Notes: generated by a model from the sequence alone, not told the origin. Positions 1 through 9,368 are shown, counted from the stretch's first letter. The stretch: DNA of 64,000 nt from Paraburkholderia fungorum (GCF_902833645.1 NZ_CADFGE010000002.1:251158-315157); one strand, 5' to 3'. Numbers and translations: made by a program.

Positions 1-498
1 AAGGACACCGTCCAGCACTTCGCTCGCGTCCGTGGCGCGCTCCCACCAGAGCATGAAGCCGTCGCGCGTCATCTGCTCCAACGCGTTGTTACCGGGATGA
101 TTCGCGCCCGCCACGATATAGCCCTGGGCCGCGAGCGCCGAGGCCAGCCAGTCGAGACTGTCCGCGCTACCGCCGGTGCCGTGCGACAGCACGAGCAGCG
201 GATACTTCGCTCGCGCGCCCGACAGCGGGGCATCCACGACGGCCGGGTGCCCATGAAACAGCGGACGTCCTGGTGCGCCAAGATCATGGGCGAGTTCCGG
301 GCTCGCCGGATCGGCCGGATACCAGATGGTCGTCACCAGCGCCTGGGTCCGGGCCCCGCGCCAGTTACGCGCCGCGGCCGGGTGCAACACACGCGCGGCC
401 TCCCCCACATGCCAGGCGGGCGGATCGGCCGGCGCAGCGGCGTCTGCCCACAGGAAGGCCGCCGAACACGCGATGGCGGCACAGCAGAAACGAAACAT
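1..498 (-). CDS. Exported alpha/beta hydrolase, dienelactone-hydrolase-like (3' end outside window)
   Basis: The minus-strand frame opens with ATG at 498 and runs off the left edge after 166 codons, so the catalytic Asp/His region is not visible. The first about 20 residues (MFRFCCAAIACSAAFLWADA) form a signal peptide. The visible part has the beta-strand and turn LLVLSHGTGGS followed by a region ending in GYIVAGANHPGNN. This is the oxyanion-hole side of an alpha/beta hydrolase of the predicted dienelactone hydrolase type (COG4188-like), and the IWYP motif typical of that group is present. A ribosome site AAGGAT sits just upstream inside the end of the AraC-type gene, which stops two bases before this start, so the two genes are probably cotranscribed. 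The substrate cannot be told from this fragment. Confidence 0.75.
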   Translation of the reverse strand, partial: MFRFCCAAIACSAAFLWADAAAPADPPAWHVGEAARVLHPAAARNWRGARTQALVTTIWYPADPASPELAHDLGAPGRPLFHGHPAVVDAPLSGARAKYPLLVLSHGTGGSADSLDWLASALAAQGYIVAGANHPGNNALEQMTRDGFMLWWERATDASEVLDGVL

Positions 499-500
499 GA

Positions 501-1400
501 CTAATCCTTGCGAATGGGGATCATCAGATCCGTGACGCACGCATGCTGCAACCCGGCAATCGCCGGGTTCCGGTACACCTCGAGCAACGGACGGTTGTCG
601 CGTGCATAGCCGCTTTGCGGCAGCCAGCCGCGGTAGAGCGCATGGAAGGTCGGTGCGATCAGCGCATACGGGCCGACCAGCCGATGGACCGCGTACAGGC
701 CGCCCTCCACGCGCATAGGCTCGATTGCCTCGCCCGCTTCCAGCACATCATGAAGCGACGCGACAAGGCCCGCGTGATAGTGGAAACCGGCAGGCTGCGC
801 CGGATCGCGCGTACAGACGCCGATACGCTGATCCTCAAGCGCGTTCGCGCCACAGCCGAGCCGCTCCATCAGCGAGCGAAAGGTTTGTCCGATCGTCGCC
901 ACCGGCCCTTCGTGGCGAAGGCACAGAAGATCGAGCGGCGCGATCTCGGTGAGTTCAACCGACGGCAGAGCCGACACCCGGCTTTCAGCCGCGTGTTCGC
1001 TGCCGGCCCCGTTTGCCTCATTGTCCCGGCGCCCTCTGGACGGCGTGGCCAGTCGCTTCTGCCGCGCCTTGAATTCGCTCGGCGTCACCCCGGTGAAACC
1101 GCGAAACGCGCGCGCAAAAGCCTGCGGACTGTTGTACCCGGCATCGTGCGCGACCATCGTGACCAAAGCCGCGGCATTGGTCAGCCGTTGCGCGGCCTGG
1201 GCGAGCCGCAGGCGCTGCACGGTCTCGACCACGCTTTCGCCGGTTAGCGCGCGATAGATCCGATGGAAGTGATAAGGCGACAGATGCGCCACCGCGGCAA
1301 GACTCTCGAGCGTATGCGGCGCGCCGGGTTCCACCAGAATCGCCTCGATTACGCGGGCGATCCGTCGACGATAATCGCGTTCGGTGCTGGGCTTCATCAT
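501..1400 (-). CDS. AraC-family regulator with GyrI-like ligand-binding domain
   Basis: A protein of 299 residues. Residues about 10-115 form an AraC-type double helix-turn-helix (LAAVAHLSPYHFHRIYRALTGES, then AHDAGYNSPQAFARAFRGFTGVTPSEF). Residues about 145-295 resemble the GyrI/SbmC small-molecule-binding fold found in Rob and MarA-related regulators, with the usual ending of a short beta strand before LMIPIRKD. A charged linker (about 115-140) joins them. The order, DNA-binding domain first, matches the Rob-like class. The gene ends two bases before the exported hydrolase gene, so it probably controls that neighbour, possibly in response to a hydrophobic or toxic ligand. The ligand is not known from sequence. 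Two adjacent ATG codons (1400, 1397) could serve as start. Confidence 0.85.
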   Translation of the reverse strand: MMKPSTERDYRRRIARVIEAILVEPGAPHTLESLAAVAHLSPYHFHRIYRALTGESVVETVQRLRLAQAAQRLTNAAALVTMVAHDAGYNSPQAFARAFRGFTGVTPSEFKARQKRLATPSRGRRDNEANGAGSEHAAESRVSALPSVELTEIAPLDLLCLRHEGPVATIGQTFRSLMERLGCGANALEDQRIGVCTRDPAQPAGFHYHAGLVASLHDVLEAGEAIEPMRVEGGLYAVHRLVGPYALIAPTFHALYRGWLPQSGYARDNRPLLEVYRNPAIAGLQHACVTDLMIPIRKD

Positions 1401-1537
1401 GGCGCTAGGATAGCGGTCTCATGGACGGAAGACGGTGCAGAACTTGCGGCATTTACCCGGGCGCAGGCTCGGGTTTCAATACTACAAATGGACGAGTCTG
1501 GCGGGATGCGTGACGGCATCTGCTGTGCATCAAGCCG

Positions 1538-2425
1538 TCAAGCGCCATCCCGGCAGAGCTTCATCATCCACGCATAGACCGCGTCCACTGCAGCGGAGCG
1601 AGCCGGCTGAGCCGAGCGCATCAGCCAGAGCGGCGCCAGCGCGAACCCGGGCACCTGCGGCAAGATTTCCACGCGCCCGCTCGTCAAGGCCTCGCCCGCG
1701 GTTAGCCGCGACACCATCGCGATGCCGGCCTCCTGCTCGGCAGCCGCCACGAGAAAACGCGGGTCGCTGACCGTCATCGCCCGCCGCGTACGCAACCCAC
1801 CCCGCCGCAACTCGGGCAACCATGGCGCCCAGTCCGCGTGCGCCTCGTGAACCAGCAAGGGAGCTTGCGTCAAAACATCCGGAAACGGCATTGAGCGCAG
1901 CCGGCGTGCGGTCGCAGGGCCGCAGATCGCAAGCGCCTCTTCTTCAAGCAGCAATTCGCACACGACTTCCGGCGTGCGAATCTCTTTCTCCGACACCACC
2001 AGGTCGACGTCGACACGATCGATCTCGTTGACCTCTTCGCCCGTCACGAGCCAGATCTCGAGGTTCGGCAATGCCTCCGAAAAAGCCCGCATGCGCGGCA
2101 TCAGCCAACCGGATGCGAACTGCGGCGCACACACGAGGATCACCGAATCCGGATTGCCATACGGCTCGATCCGGTCGCGCCCGTCGGCCAGCGTGGCGAG
2201 CGCGGTCGTGACGGTTTGCGCATACAGCACGCCGGCGGCGGTCAACGCGACACCGCGTCCGATCCGCCGGAATAAGGGCTGGCCGGTCCATTCCTCGAGT
2301 TGCAGGATTTGATGACTGATTGCCGATTGGGTCAGCGCCAGTTCCTGCGCGGCGCGCGTGAAGCTGCCGAGACGCGCGGCGGCGTCGAAAGCAAGCAAAG
2401 CCTGCAAAGGGGGAAGTCTACGCAT
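1538..2425 (-). CDS. LysR-family regulator, GcvA-like
   Basis: A transcriptional regulator of 295 residues. The N-terminal winged helix begins MRRLPPLQALLAF and contains FTRAAQELALTQSAISHQI, a layout characteristic of the GcvA subgroup. The C-terminal two thirds is the periplasmic-binding-protein-like effector domain. An ATG at 2431 and a longer frame to 2482 also exist. I prefer 2425 because GcvA-type proteins start at exactly this motif, but no strong ribosome site decides it. It is divergent from the ureohydrolase gene across about 190 bases, the arrangement seen for GbuR/GpuR and their guanidino-acid hydrolases in pseudomonads. It is therefore the likely activator of the neighbouring operon, a role inferred only from position. 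Confidence 0.85.
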   Translation of the reverse strand: MRRLPPLQALLAFDAAARLGSFTRAAQELALTQSAISHQILQLEEWTGQPLFRRIGRGVALTAAGVLYAQTVTTALATLADGRDRIEPYGNPDSVILVCAPQFASGWLMPRMRAFSEALPNLEIWLVTGEEVNEIDRVDVDLVVSEKEIRTPEVVCELLLEEEALAICGPATARRLRSMPFPDVLTQAPLLVHEAHADWAPWLPELRRGGLRTRRAMTVSDPRFLVAAAEQEAGIAMVSRLTAGEALTSGRVEILPQVPGFALAPLWLMRSAQPARSAAVDAVYAWMMKLCRDGA

Positions 2426-2616
2426 GGACATGGGGCATGTGGGCTCACGGCCAGATATTAAGAATATCGATACTTCCAGCAAGATTTTTCGCTTTTCGCC
2501 GGATTATTGCCCCGCAATCATAGCGCCAACGCCCTTCACGTGGTCTTAGCCTTTTCCGCCAGACATGAACAGTATTTGTGTCATGGCGTCCTTTGAAACC
2601 GACCGGATCGATCTGT
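2426..2616. promoter_or_regulatory. Divergent promoter region, LysR gene and ureohydrolase
   Basis: About 190 bases between two divergent genes, including an AT-richer tract near 2450-2500 (ATATTAAGAATATCGATA and neighbouring bases) that stands out from the GC-rich surroundings. This is where a LysR-type operator and both promoters would be expected. I see no single unambiguous T-N11-A site. Confidence 0.4.
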
Positions 2617-3618
2617 ATGTCCCAGACCCTTCACCAAAACCTGCACGCCCCGCACGCCGAAGCCATGCCCCCGGCGCGCGCTGACACGGCCACCGCCGGG
2701 CACCCCGCCGGGCCCACCTACGCCGGCGTGCTGTCCTTCATGCGCCGCCCTTATACGCGCGATCTCGCCGGCGTCGACGTCGCCATATCGGGCATTCCGC
2801 TCGATCTCGCGACCACCTTCCGCCCCGGCACGCGTTTCGGGCCGGCCGGCATGCGCGCGGCCTCGGTGCAATTGGCGGACCTGGGCGCGTTTCCGTGGGG
2901 CATCGATCCCTTCGACCATCTCAACGTGGTCGACTACGGCGACTGCTGTTTCGACGCCCACAACCCGCTCGGCATTCGCGACGCGATCGTTGCCCACGCC
3001 CGGGAAATTCTTGCCGCCGGCACGCGCATGCTGACCTTCGGCGGCGATCACTACATCACCTATCCGCTCCTGATCGCGCACGCTGAAAAATTCGGCAGGC
3101 CCTTGAGCCTGATCCATTTCGATGCGCATTGCGATACCTGGCCGGACGACAACCCCGATTCGCTGAACCACGGCACGATGTTCTACAAGGCCATTCGCGA
3201 AGGGCTGATCGACCCCGCCCGCTCGGTGCAGGTCGGCATTCGTACCTGGAACGACGACTTCATGGGCGTGCGCATTCTCGACGCGCCGTGGGTGCATCGC
3301 AACGGCACGCAGGCGACCGTCGACGAAGTGTTGTCGATCGTCGGCGATGCGCCGACCTACCTCACCTTCGATATCGACTGCCTCGATCCGGCCTTCGCAC
3401 CCGGCACGGGCACACCGGTGGCGGGCGGTCTGAGCTCGGCGCAGGCGCTTGAAATCGTGCGCGCGCTGGGCGCCGTGAATCTGGTGGGCGCGGACGTGGT
3501 GGAAGTGTCGCCGCCCTACGACCACAGCGACGTTACCGCGCTCGCCGCAGCGCACCTTGCTGCCGACATGCTGTGCCTGATGCGTAATCAGAAGCTGCAA
3601 CGCCAGCAGCGCGAGTAA
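2617..3618 (+). CDS. Agmatinase / guanidinobutyrase-type ureohydrolase
   Basis: A protein of 333 residues of the arginase/agmatinase superfamily, Mn-dependent hydrolases that release urea from guanidino compounds. The metal-binding motifs are all visible: GGDHYITY, HFDAHCDTW and FDIDCLDPAFAPGTGTP. A GTG at 2578 would add 13 residues. The ATG at 2617 is preferred because family similarity starts after it. The next gene is a PotF-like polyamine-binding protein and the upstream divergent gene is GcvA-like. This setting fits either agmatinase (putrescine synthesis from agmatine) or guanidinobutyrase (4-guanidinobutyrate to GABA). The sequence alone does not separate these, so no gene symbol is assigned. 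The family assignment is very secure. Confidence 0.92.
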   Translation: MSQTLHQNLHAPHAEAMPPARADTATAGHPAGPTYAGVLSFMRRPYTRDLAGVDVAISGIPLDLATTFRPGTRFGPAGMRAASVQLADLGAFPWGIDPFDHLNVVDYGDCCFDAHNPLGIRDAIVAHAREILAAGTRMLTFGGDHYITYPLLIAHAEKFGRPLSLIHFDAHCDTWPDDNPDSLNHGTMFYKAIREGLIDPARSVQVGIRTWNDDFMGVRILDAPWVHRNGTQATVDEVLSIVGDAPTYLTFDIDCLDPAFAPGTGTPVAGGLSSAQALEIVRALGAVNLVGADVVEVSPPYDHSDVTALAAAHLAADMLCLMRNQKLQRQQRE

Positions 3619-3664
3619 GCGCCTGCGTGTAAGTGTCGTTACTCCTCCGTTGAAATCTCTCTGG

Positions 3665-4807
3665 ATGATCACCATGCCCCATACCGTCATGAGCCGGGCG
3701 CCCGCGGCGCCAAAACTGGCCGCGCTGTTGCTCTGCGCCTTCTGCGCGTTCAGTTCGTTCAGCACCGCCGCGCACGCGGACGACAAGCAGCTCAATCTGT
3801 ACAACTGGGCTGATTACATTGCCAAGGACACCGTGCCGAACTTCGAGAAAGAGTCCGGCATTCACGTGCGGTACGACGTCTACGACGGCGACGAAACCTT
3901 GCAGGCAAAACTGCTGACCGGGTCGACCGGCTACGACGTCGTGGTACCCACCTCGAACTTTCTCGCGAAGCAGATCGAGGCCGGCATCTACCAGAAACTC
4001 GACAAATCGAAGCTGCCGAACCTCGCGAACCTCGACCCCAGCCTGTTGAAGCTGGTCGCAGACGCCGATCCCGGCAACCAGTACGCCGTGCCGTGGGCGT
4101 GGGGTACCACGGGGCTCGGCTACAACGTGACGCGGGTCAGAAAGATTCTCGGCAACGACGCGCCGCTCGATAACTGGGACATCCTTTTCAAGCCCGAATA
4201 TCTGAGCAAGCTGAAAAGTTGCGGCGTATCGGTGCTCGACGCGCCAACCGATGTATTCGCGGTCGCGCTGCACTATCTCGGCCGCGATCCGAACAGCGCG
4301 AACCCCGCCGACTACCAGGCCGCGTACGAAGCGCTAAAGAAGATCCGCCCGTACATCACGCAGTTCAACGCAACGAGCTATATCAACGATCTCGCAGGCG
4401 ACGATATCTGCTTCGCGCTGAGCTGGTCAGGCGACGTGTCGATGGCGAGCCATCGCGCGCGCGAAGCCGGCAAGAGCTACGAGGTGAAATACTTCATTCC
4501 TCAAGGCGGTGCGCCAGTCTGGTTCGACATGATGGCGATTCCGAAAGATGCGCCGCATCCGCAAGCCGCGCTCGACTGGATCAACTACATCGAACGGCCC
4601 GAGGTTCATGCCGGCATCACGAACGAGGTGTTTTATCCGAACGCGGACGCGGCCGCCCGCAAATTCGTGCGCCCGGAAATTCTCAACGATCCGACCGTGT
4701 ACCCGCCTGATTCCGTGCTGAAAACGCTGTTTCTGCTCAAGCCTTTGCCTGCCCCGATCAAACGCCTGGAAGGCAGGCTGTGGGCGCAGCTAAAAACCGG
4801 AGGGTAA
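3665..4807 (+). CDS. PotF-like periplasmic putrescine/polyamine-binding protein
   Basis: A solute-binding protein of about 380 residues for an ABC transporter of the spermidine/putrescine (PotD/PotF) family. After a signal peptide (hydrophobic core LAALLLCAFCAFSSF, predicted cleavage after AAHA), the mature part starts with LNLYNWADYIAKDTVPNFEKE, the family hallmark. It contains SYINDLAGDDICFALSWSGD and ends in the usual PLPAPIKRLEGRLWAQLK. Several starts are possible (TTG 3650, ATG 3665, ATG 3674); none has a strong ribosome site. It lies 46 bases downstream of the ureohydrolase gene and is probably cotranscribed. No permease or ATPase genes follow, so it must dock onto a transporter encoded elsewhere. 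Confidence 0.9.
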   Translation: MITMPHTVMSRAPAAPKLAALLLCAFCAFSSFSTAAHADDKQLNLYNWADYIAKDTVPNFEKESGIHVRYDVYDGDETLQAKLLTGSTGYDVVVPTSNFLAKQIEAGIYQKLDKSKLPNLANLDPSLLKLVADADPGNQYAVPWAWGTTGLGYNVTRVRKILGNDAPLDNWDILFKPEYLSKLKSCGVSVLDAPTDVFAVALHYLGRDPNSANPADYQAAYEALKKIRPYITQFNATSYINDLAGDDICFALSWSGDVSMASHRAREAGKSYEVKYFIPQGGAPVWFDMMAIPKDAPHPQAALDWINYIERPEVHAGITNEVFYPNADAAARKFVRPEILNDPTVYPPDSVLKTLFLLKPLPAPIKRLEGRLWAQLKTGG

Positions 4808-4826
4808 CGAGTCGGCGCCGCGCGAA

Positions 4827-5555
4827 TCAGGCGCCTTTCGCGTACAGCGTGGACTCGGCGAACCCGTCAGCGGCGAGTACCTGCCCCACCAGAATCAGCG
4901 CCGTACGCTCGATGGAGGTCGTTTGTACTTTGCCGACGATATCGTCGAGCGTACCGACGATCTTCTCCTCATCCGGCCAACTCGCGCGATAGACCACCGC
5001 GATTGGACAGTCGCCGCCGTAATGCGGCCGCAACTCATCGACGATGCGTGCCAGATGACGCACGCCGAGGTGAATCGCCATCGTCGCGCGATGTTTCGCG
5101 AGGTCGGCGAGTTGCTCGCCTTCCGGCATCGTTGTCTTGCTGGCGAAGCGCGTGAGGATCAACGTCTGCGAGATATCGGGCAGCGTCAGTTCGCAACCGA
5201 GCGTCGCCGCGCAAGCCGCGGTTGCCGTTACGCCCGGCACGATTTCGTAGGGAATATCGAGTTCGCGAAGCCGGCGAATCTGCTCGCCGATTGCGCCGTA
5301 CAACGACGGATCGCCGGAATGCACCCGCGCCACGTCCTGGCCTTTGTCGTGTGCGGCCTTGAGCAAATCAACGATCTGATCGAGATCGAGTTCGGCGGTA
5401 TTCACGACCTGCTCGGCACTATGCCCGTCCAACACGGCGGCTGGCACCAGCGAGCCGGCGTACAGGATCACCGGGCAGCCGCGCACGAGGCGCTGCCCTT
5501 TCACTGTGATCAGTTCCGGGTCACCGGGACCCGCACCGATAAAAAACACCGTCAT
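4827..5555 (-). CDS. cobM: Precorrin-4 C11-methyltransferase
   Basis: A 242-residue SAM-dependent tetrapyrrole methyltransferase. The N-terminus [18 protein letters not shown] is the family signature and SGDPSLYGAIGEQIRRL the second conserved loop. The LYAGSLVP segment is typical of CobM/CbiF. It methylates precorrin-4 at C11 to give precorrin-5 in the corrin-ring pathway. A good ribosome site (GGAG) precedes the ATG at 5555. It is the last gene of a minus-strand group cobL-cobK-cobM, 46 bases after cobK. Its stop faces that of the PotF-like gene only 19 bases away. Confidence 0.93.
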   Translation of the reverse strand: MTVFFIGAGPGDPELITVKGQRLVRGCPVILYAGSLVPAAVLDGHSAEQVVNTAELDLDQIVDLLKAAHDKGQDVARVHSGDPSLYGAIGEQIRRLRELDIPYEIVPGVTATAACAATLGCELTLPDISQTLILTRFASKTTMPEGEQLADLAKHRATMAIHLGVRHLARIVDELRPHYGGDCPIAVVYRASWPDEEKIVGTLDDIVGKVQTTSIERTALILVGQVLAADGFAESTLYAKGA

Positions 5556-5601
5556 TCAGTACTCCATGATTCGATTGGCCGGAATGCCATGCATGTGCCA
5601 T

Positions 5602-6324
5602 TCAAGCTGAGACTCGCAACGCTTCCAGCAAGTCGGCCACGTTTGCAAACTCGCGATCGACCGCGGGCAATTCAGGGCGACGCAGCATCACGACCGGCAA
5701 GCCGCGTTCGCGCGCGACTTCGAGTTTCGCTTCGGTGGCGCTACCCCCGCTGTTTTTACTGACGACGACGTCGAAGGCTTCCCCGCTGAACAGCGCTCGT
5801 TCGCCTTCCAGCGTGAACGGGCCACGTGCCGCCAGAATCCGCGCACGCGGATGGGTTTCGGATGCGTCGAGGCAACGTATCGTCCAGAACTGCCGCAGAG
5901 GGATTTCGTCCAGATGCGCAAGCGGTTCGCGTCCGAGCGTGAAAAGCGGCCGCTTGAACGAAGCGAGCGCCGCCGTGAGTTCGGCCCAATCGCCGACCAT
6001 GCGCCAGTCGTCGCCGGCTTGCGGCAGCCAGGCTTCGCGCCGCAGTGCCCAACACGGCACGCGCGCCGCGCCACTCGCTTTCACAGCATTAGCGCTAATC
6101 CGCGCGGCGTACGGATGCGTCGCGTCAATCACCAGGTCGATACGTTCGTCCGCGATATAGCGCGCCATCCCTTCGCTACCGCCGAAGCCGCCCACACGCA
6201 CCGGGCACGGCAGATCGTCCGGCACCTTGCCGAGGCCCGCGAGACTGTACACATGCTCATGACCGAGTTGTCTGGCGATCCGCACAGCATCGCCGGTGCC
6301 GCCGAGCAGCAGAACGCGCTTCAT
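5602..6324 (-). CDS. cobK: Precorrin-6A reductase
   Basis: A 240-residue NAD(P)H-dependent reductase of the CobK/CbiJ family, reducing precorrin-6A to precorrin-6B (dihydro form) in cobalamin synthesis. It starts MKRVLLLGGTGDAVRIARQL, the nucleotide-binding beta-strand and glycine-rich loop of the family, and contains DATHPYAARIS and VVSKNSGG, conserved active-site segments. The ATG at 6324 has GGAG seven bases upstream and lies 13 bases after the cobL stop, so translation of the two is closely linked. Confidence 0.92.
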   Translation of the reverse strand: MKRVLLLGGTGDAVRIARQLGHEHVYSLAGLGKVPDDLPCPVRVGGFGGSEGMARYIADERIDLVIDATHPYAARISANAVKASGAARVPCWALRREAWLPQAGDDWRMVGDWAELTAALASFKRPLFTLGREPLAHLDEIPLRQFWTIRCLDASETHPRARILAARGPFTLEGERALFSGEAFDVVVSKNSGGSATEAKLEVARERGLPVVMLRRPELPAVDREFANVADLLEALRVSA

Positions 6325-6337
6325 TGCACGGCTCCGA

Positions 6338-7582
6338 TTACGGTTGAGGTGAGTTGCCGGACGCGCCGTGCGCGCCGTCGGCCTGTTTTGTGACCTCCAG
6401 CAACGTAATCGGCAACGCCTGACGCCACGTATCGAAACCGCCGAGCGGCTGAGCCTCGGCCAGCGCGATGCGGGTCAGCGTGCCGCCATGCTGCTCCCGC
6501 CATGCCGCGAGCGCCGCCTCGCCCTGCAACGTGACGGCATTGGCGACCAGCCTGCCGCCTGCGCGCAGACTCGCCCAGCAGGCGTCGAGCACGCCCGGCA
6601 CCGTCACGCCGCCGCCGATGAACACGGCATCTGGCGCGGCCAATCCTGCCAGTGCCTCGGGCGCGCGGCCGGCCACCAGTTGCAAGCCCGGCACGCCCAG
6701 CGCATCGCGATTGTGTTCGATGAAGCGCTGACGCTCCGCGTGCCCTTCGATCGCGATCGCGCGGCAGCCCGGATGCGCACGCATCCATTCGATGCCGATC
6801 GAGCCACTGCCCGCGCCGACGTCCCAGAGCAATTCGCCAGGCGTCGGCGCGAGGCGCGCCAGCGTGATCGCGCGAACGTCGCGCTTGGTCAACTGACCAT
6901 CGTGGCGAAAGGCGTCGTCGGGCAAGCCGGTGGTCAACGGCAAACGCGGCGCGCCTTCCGTTGCACGGCATTCGAGCGCCACCAGGTTGAGCGCCGCCAC
7001 GTCGCCCGCGGACCACTGGTCGGCGCGTCCGTCGATACACCGCTCCAGGTCGCCGCCCAAATGTTCCAGCACGCTCATTCGTGTCGCGCCAAAACCGCGC
7101 GCGTTCAGCAACTCAGACAGCGCTGCGGGCGTACGCCCGTCAGCGCTCAAAACGAACACGCGCGCGCCGTCGTACAAATGGGCATTCAGCGCCGGCAATG
7201 GCCGCCCCACCAGCGAAACGGTGGCCACATCCTGCAACGGCCAGCCCAGCCGTGCGGCCGCTAGCGATAGCGACGACGGCGCCGGCAGCACCCGCAATTC
7301 ACCGGCCGGCAATTGCCGCGCCAACGTGGCGCCGACGCCGAACAGCATCGGGTCGCCACTCGCCAGCACACACACGGGCCCACCACGCTCCGCCAGCAAA
7401 GGTGCAAGATCGAACGGCTTCGGCCATGCTGTCCGGCGCGCGGCCAGACGCCCGGGCAGCATCGCCAGATGACGTTCGCCGCCGTAGATCACCGACGCTT
7501 CCAGCAAAGCACGCCGCGCGGGCCTCCCCAAGCCGGCGAAACCGTCATCGCCTATGCCCACCACAGTCAGCCACGCCGGCAT
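6338..7582 (-). CDS. cobL: Precorrin-6Y C5,15-methyltransferase (decarboxylating), CbiE-CbiT fusion
   Basis: A 414-residue bifunctional protein. The N-terminal half (to about residue 200) is the CbiE-type methyltransferase, starting [15 protein letters not shown]. The C-terminal half (about 215-400) is the CbiT-type methyltransferase/decarboxylase, with [18 protein letters not shown] as the SAM-binding motif and AVFIGGG further on. It methylates C5 and C15 of the corrin ring and removes the C12 acetate carboxyl. The frame stays open to 7738, but the family start [11 protein letters not shown] and the GAGGATGG ribosome site point to the ATG at 7582. It is the first gene of the minus-strand cob group and is divergent from cobG. 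Confidence 0.93.
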   Translation of the reverse strand: MPAWLTVVGIGDDGFAGLGRPARRALLEASVIYGGERHLAMLPGRLAARRTAWPKPFDLAPLLAERGGPVCVLASGDPMLFGVGATLARQLPAGELRVLPAPSSLSLAAARLGWPLQDVATVSLVGRPLPALNAHLYDGARVFVLSADGRTPAALSELLNARGFGATRMSVLEHLGGDLERCIDGRADQWSAGDVAALNLVALECRATEGAPRLPLTTGLPDDAFRHDGQLTKRDVRAITLARLAPTPGELLWDVGAGSGSIGIEWMRAHPGCRAIAIEGHAERQRFIEHNRDALGVPGLQLVAGRAPEALAGLAAPDAVFIGGGVTVPGVLDACWASLRAGGRLVANAVTLQGEAALAAWREQHGGTLTRIALAEAQPLGGFDTWRQALPITLLEVTKQADGAHGASGNSPQP

Positions 7583-7683
7583 GCATCCATCCTCATTCTG
7601 TGTCTTCAAATCTTGTGCTGTGCCACGCCGGTCAAAGCGTCCAGCCTCGTTCTGCTGTTCGAAAAAAGGCATAATACAGCCGC

Positions 7684-7830
7684 CGGTGCCCTTCGGGGCC
7701 GAAGAGGGAACACAGTATCGCTGTGGCTGCCCCCGCAACTGTATGCAGCGAGTCCGCCTGCGCTACGCGCCACTGGTTTAACCGGGAAGGCGGCGGCGGA
7801 CGATGACCTGCCAGCCAGGAGACCTGCCGG
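7684..7830 (+). promoter_or_regulatory. Cobalamin (adenosylcobalamin) riboswitch
   Basis: The conserved landmarks appear in the right order: GGTGCC near 7685, GAAGAGGGAA near 7702, the B12 box portion GCTGCCCCCGCAACTGT near 7725-7742, CACTGG near 7770, CGGGAAGG near 7784, then GATGACCTGCCAGCCAGGAGACC at about 7802-7824, which holds the GCCAGGAGACC closing element. The element is on the plus strand about 100 bases before cobG, in the leader of the cobGHI-cbiG/cobJ operon. By family knowledge it represses downstream expression when adenosylcobalamin is abundant. The divergent cobLKM group starts at 7582 and is not covered by this RNA. Confidence 0.95.
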
Positions 7831-7928
7831 CCAGACTGTTCGTGCCAGCCACCATCGGGCGGGGTGTACCGATGCCGCAGCAATGCCTGTAAGGGCGGCG
7901 CTCGGGCTATCGCGCGACGCTCAACCCG

Positions 7929-9368
7929 GTGTCCGTCTTGAATCAAGCTTCGCCCTCCACTGTTTTGCCTGACGCGGCGCTCGCACTGCGGCCTTCGGCG
8001 TGTCCGGGGCTGCTGCGCATCGTCGCCGCGCGCGACGGTGGGATCTGCCGGATCAAACTGCCCGGCGGCGAGTTGAGCGCCGCACAGGCCATCGCGATTG
8101 CCGAGGCCAGCAGGCGGCATGCAAGCGGTGTGATTGAGCTGACCAATCGCGCGAATCTGCAGGTGCGTGGCGTGCGCAGCGGGCAAGAAGCGGCACTGAT
8201 CGCCACGTTGCTCGACGCGGGCCTCGGACCGGCTGTCGAGCCGATTCGAGCCGACGCTGCGGTAGATGCCGCCAAGTCGCTGCTCGCGACTTCGGCGGAC
8301 GACGTGCGCAACGTGATGCTAAGTCCGACTGCCGGGCGCGATCCATTTGCACTGTTCGACACGCGGCCTCTTTGCACCGAACTGCTTGCCTTGCTGCAGA
8401 CCGAAGCGCGTTTCGCGGCGCTGTCGCCCAAATTCGCGCTATTGCTCGACGGCGGCGAGCGCCTTGCGAGAGTCGATCATCCGCACGATGTCTGGCTGGC
8501 GGCGACGCAAGCCGAAGACGGAGTGCGATTTGTGTTCGGCCTGGCCGGTTGCCCCGCTGCAGAGATGAACGCGAAACCTGGCGCCCTCGGCGCCGTTCTG
8601 CCCAAGCAGGTCACCGGCCTGGTTCGCGCGCTGCTGCATACGTTCCTCGACCTGGGCACCGCCGATGCCACGCGCATGCGTCATCTGCTTACCGCGCATT
8701 CCATCGACGCCGTCTTGCAGCACGCTCGTCAGTACGTCGATTTCCCGCTGTCACGCGACGCGTCGCTCGCACACTGGCAACGCGGCACGCTTGCCGATGC
8801 CACGCTGCGGCTCGGCGCGCATGCTCAACGCGTGGTGGGCCTGCAGCACGCGGGCGGGCAGCCGCCGCTTGGGCGCCTCGACGCCGCCGCATTACGCGGC
8901 CTCGCGGAACTCTCCCAGCAGCACGGCAACGGCACGCTGCGCATCACGCCCTGGCAAAGCGTATTGCTTCCCGATATCGCGGCGCATAACGCATCCGCCG
9001 CGCTCGCGGAAATGAACGCGCTAGGTCTCGCCTGCGATCCCGCGCAGCCGATTACGCACCTGATCGCCTGCGCCGGTTCCACGGGTTGCGCAAAAAGCCT
9101 CGCCGACACCAAGGCCGATGCACTGCTTCTGGCGAATCGCTTGCCCGCTGGCGTCGACGTTCATCTGAGCGGCTGTCCGCGCTCATGCGCTGCGACCCAT
9201 TGCGCGCCGTACACGCTGCTGGCCACCGCGCCCGGCCTCTATGACCTCTATCGACGCAACGGCGAACCGGATTTCGGTGCGTGCGTCGCGCACCAACTTA
9301 CGATCGAACAGGCCGCCGACATGCTCGACTCATTGGCCCACCCGGCCCGGAGCCCTTCAGATGCTTGA
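7929..9368 (+). CDS. cobG: Precorrin-3B synthase
   Basis: A 479-residue protein of the sulfite/nitrite reductase-like hemoprotein fold, the oxygen-dependent enzyme that hydroxylates precorrin-3A before ring contraction. Its presence marks the aerobic route. Two ferredoxin-like half domains are visible (RIVAARDGGICRIKLPGG with LTNRANLQVRGV, and LRITPWQSVLLPD). The C-terminal Fe-S/siroheme Cys motifs are CAGSTGC and, about 40 residues later, LSGCPRSC. The start is GTG at 7929, 98 bases after the riboswitch. The stop overlaps the start of cobH by eight bases, so the two are translationally coupled. Confidence 0.92.
   Translation: MSVLNQASPSTVLPDAALALRPSACPGLLRIVAARDGGICRIKLPGGELSAAQAIAIAEASRRHASGVIELTNRANLQVRGVRSGQEAALIATLLDAGLGPAVEPIRADAAVDAAKSLLATSADDVRNVMLSPTAGRDPFALFDTRPLCTELLALLQTEARFAALSPKFALLLDGGERLARVDHPHDVWLAATQAEDGVRFVFGLAGCPAAEMNAKPGALGAVLPKQVTGLVRALLHTFLDLGTADATRMRHLLTAHSIDAVLQHARQYVDFPLSRDASLAHWQRGTLADATLRLGAHAQRVVGLQHAGGQPPLGRLDAAALRGLAELSQQHGNGTLRITPWQSVLLPDIAAHNASAALAEMNALGLACDPAQPITHLIACAGSTGCAKSLADTKADALLLANRLPAGVDVHLSGCPRSCAATHCAPYTLLATAPGLYDLYRRNGEPDFGACVAHQLTIEQAADMLDSLAHPARSPSDA

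Noticed and set aside
2581..3804. 407-codon open frame on the minus strand opposite the ureohydrolase gene
   Set aside because: It is the antisense of a well-identified gene. The translation is rich in Arg, His and Val without family motifs, as expected for the complement of GC-rich coding DNA.
7583..7683. A second cobalamin riboswitch for the cobLKM operon on the minus strand
   Set aside because: The conserved boxes are present only once and only in plus-strand orientation.
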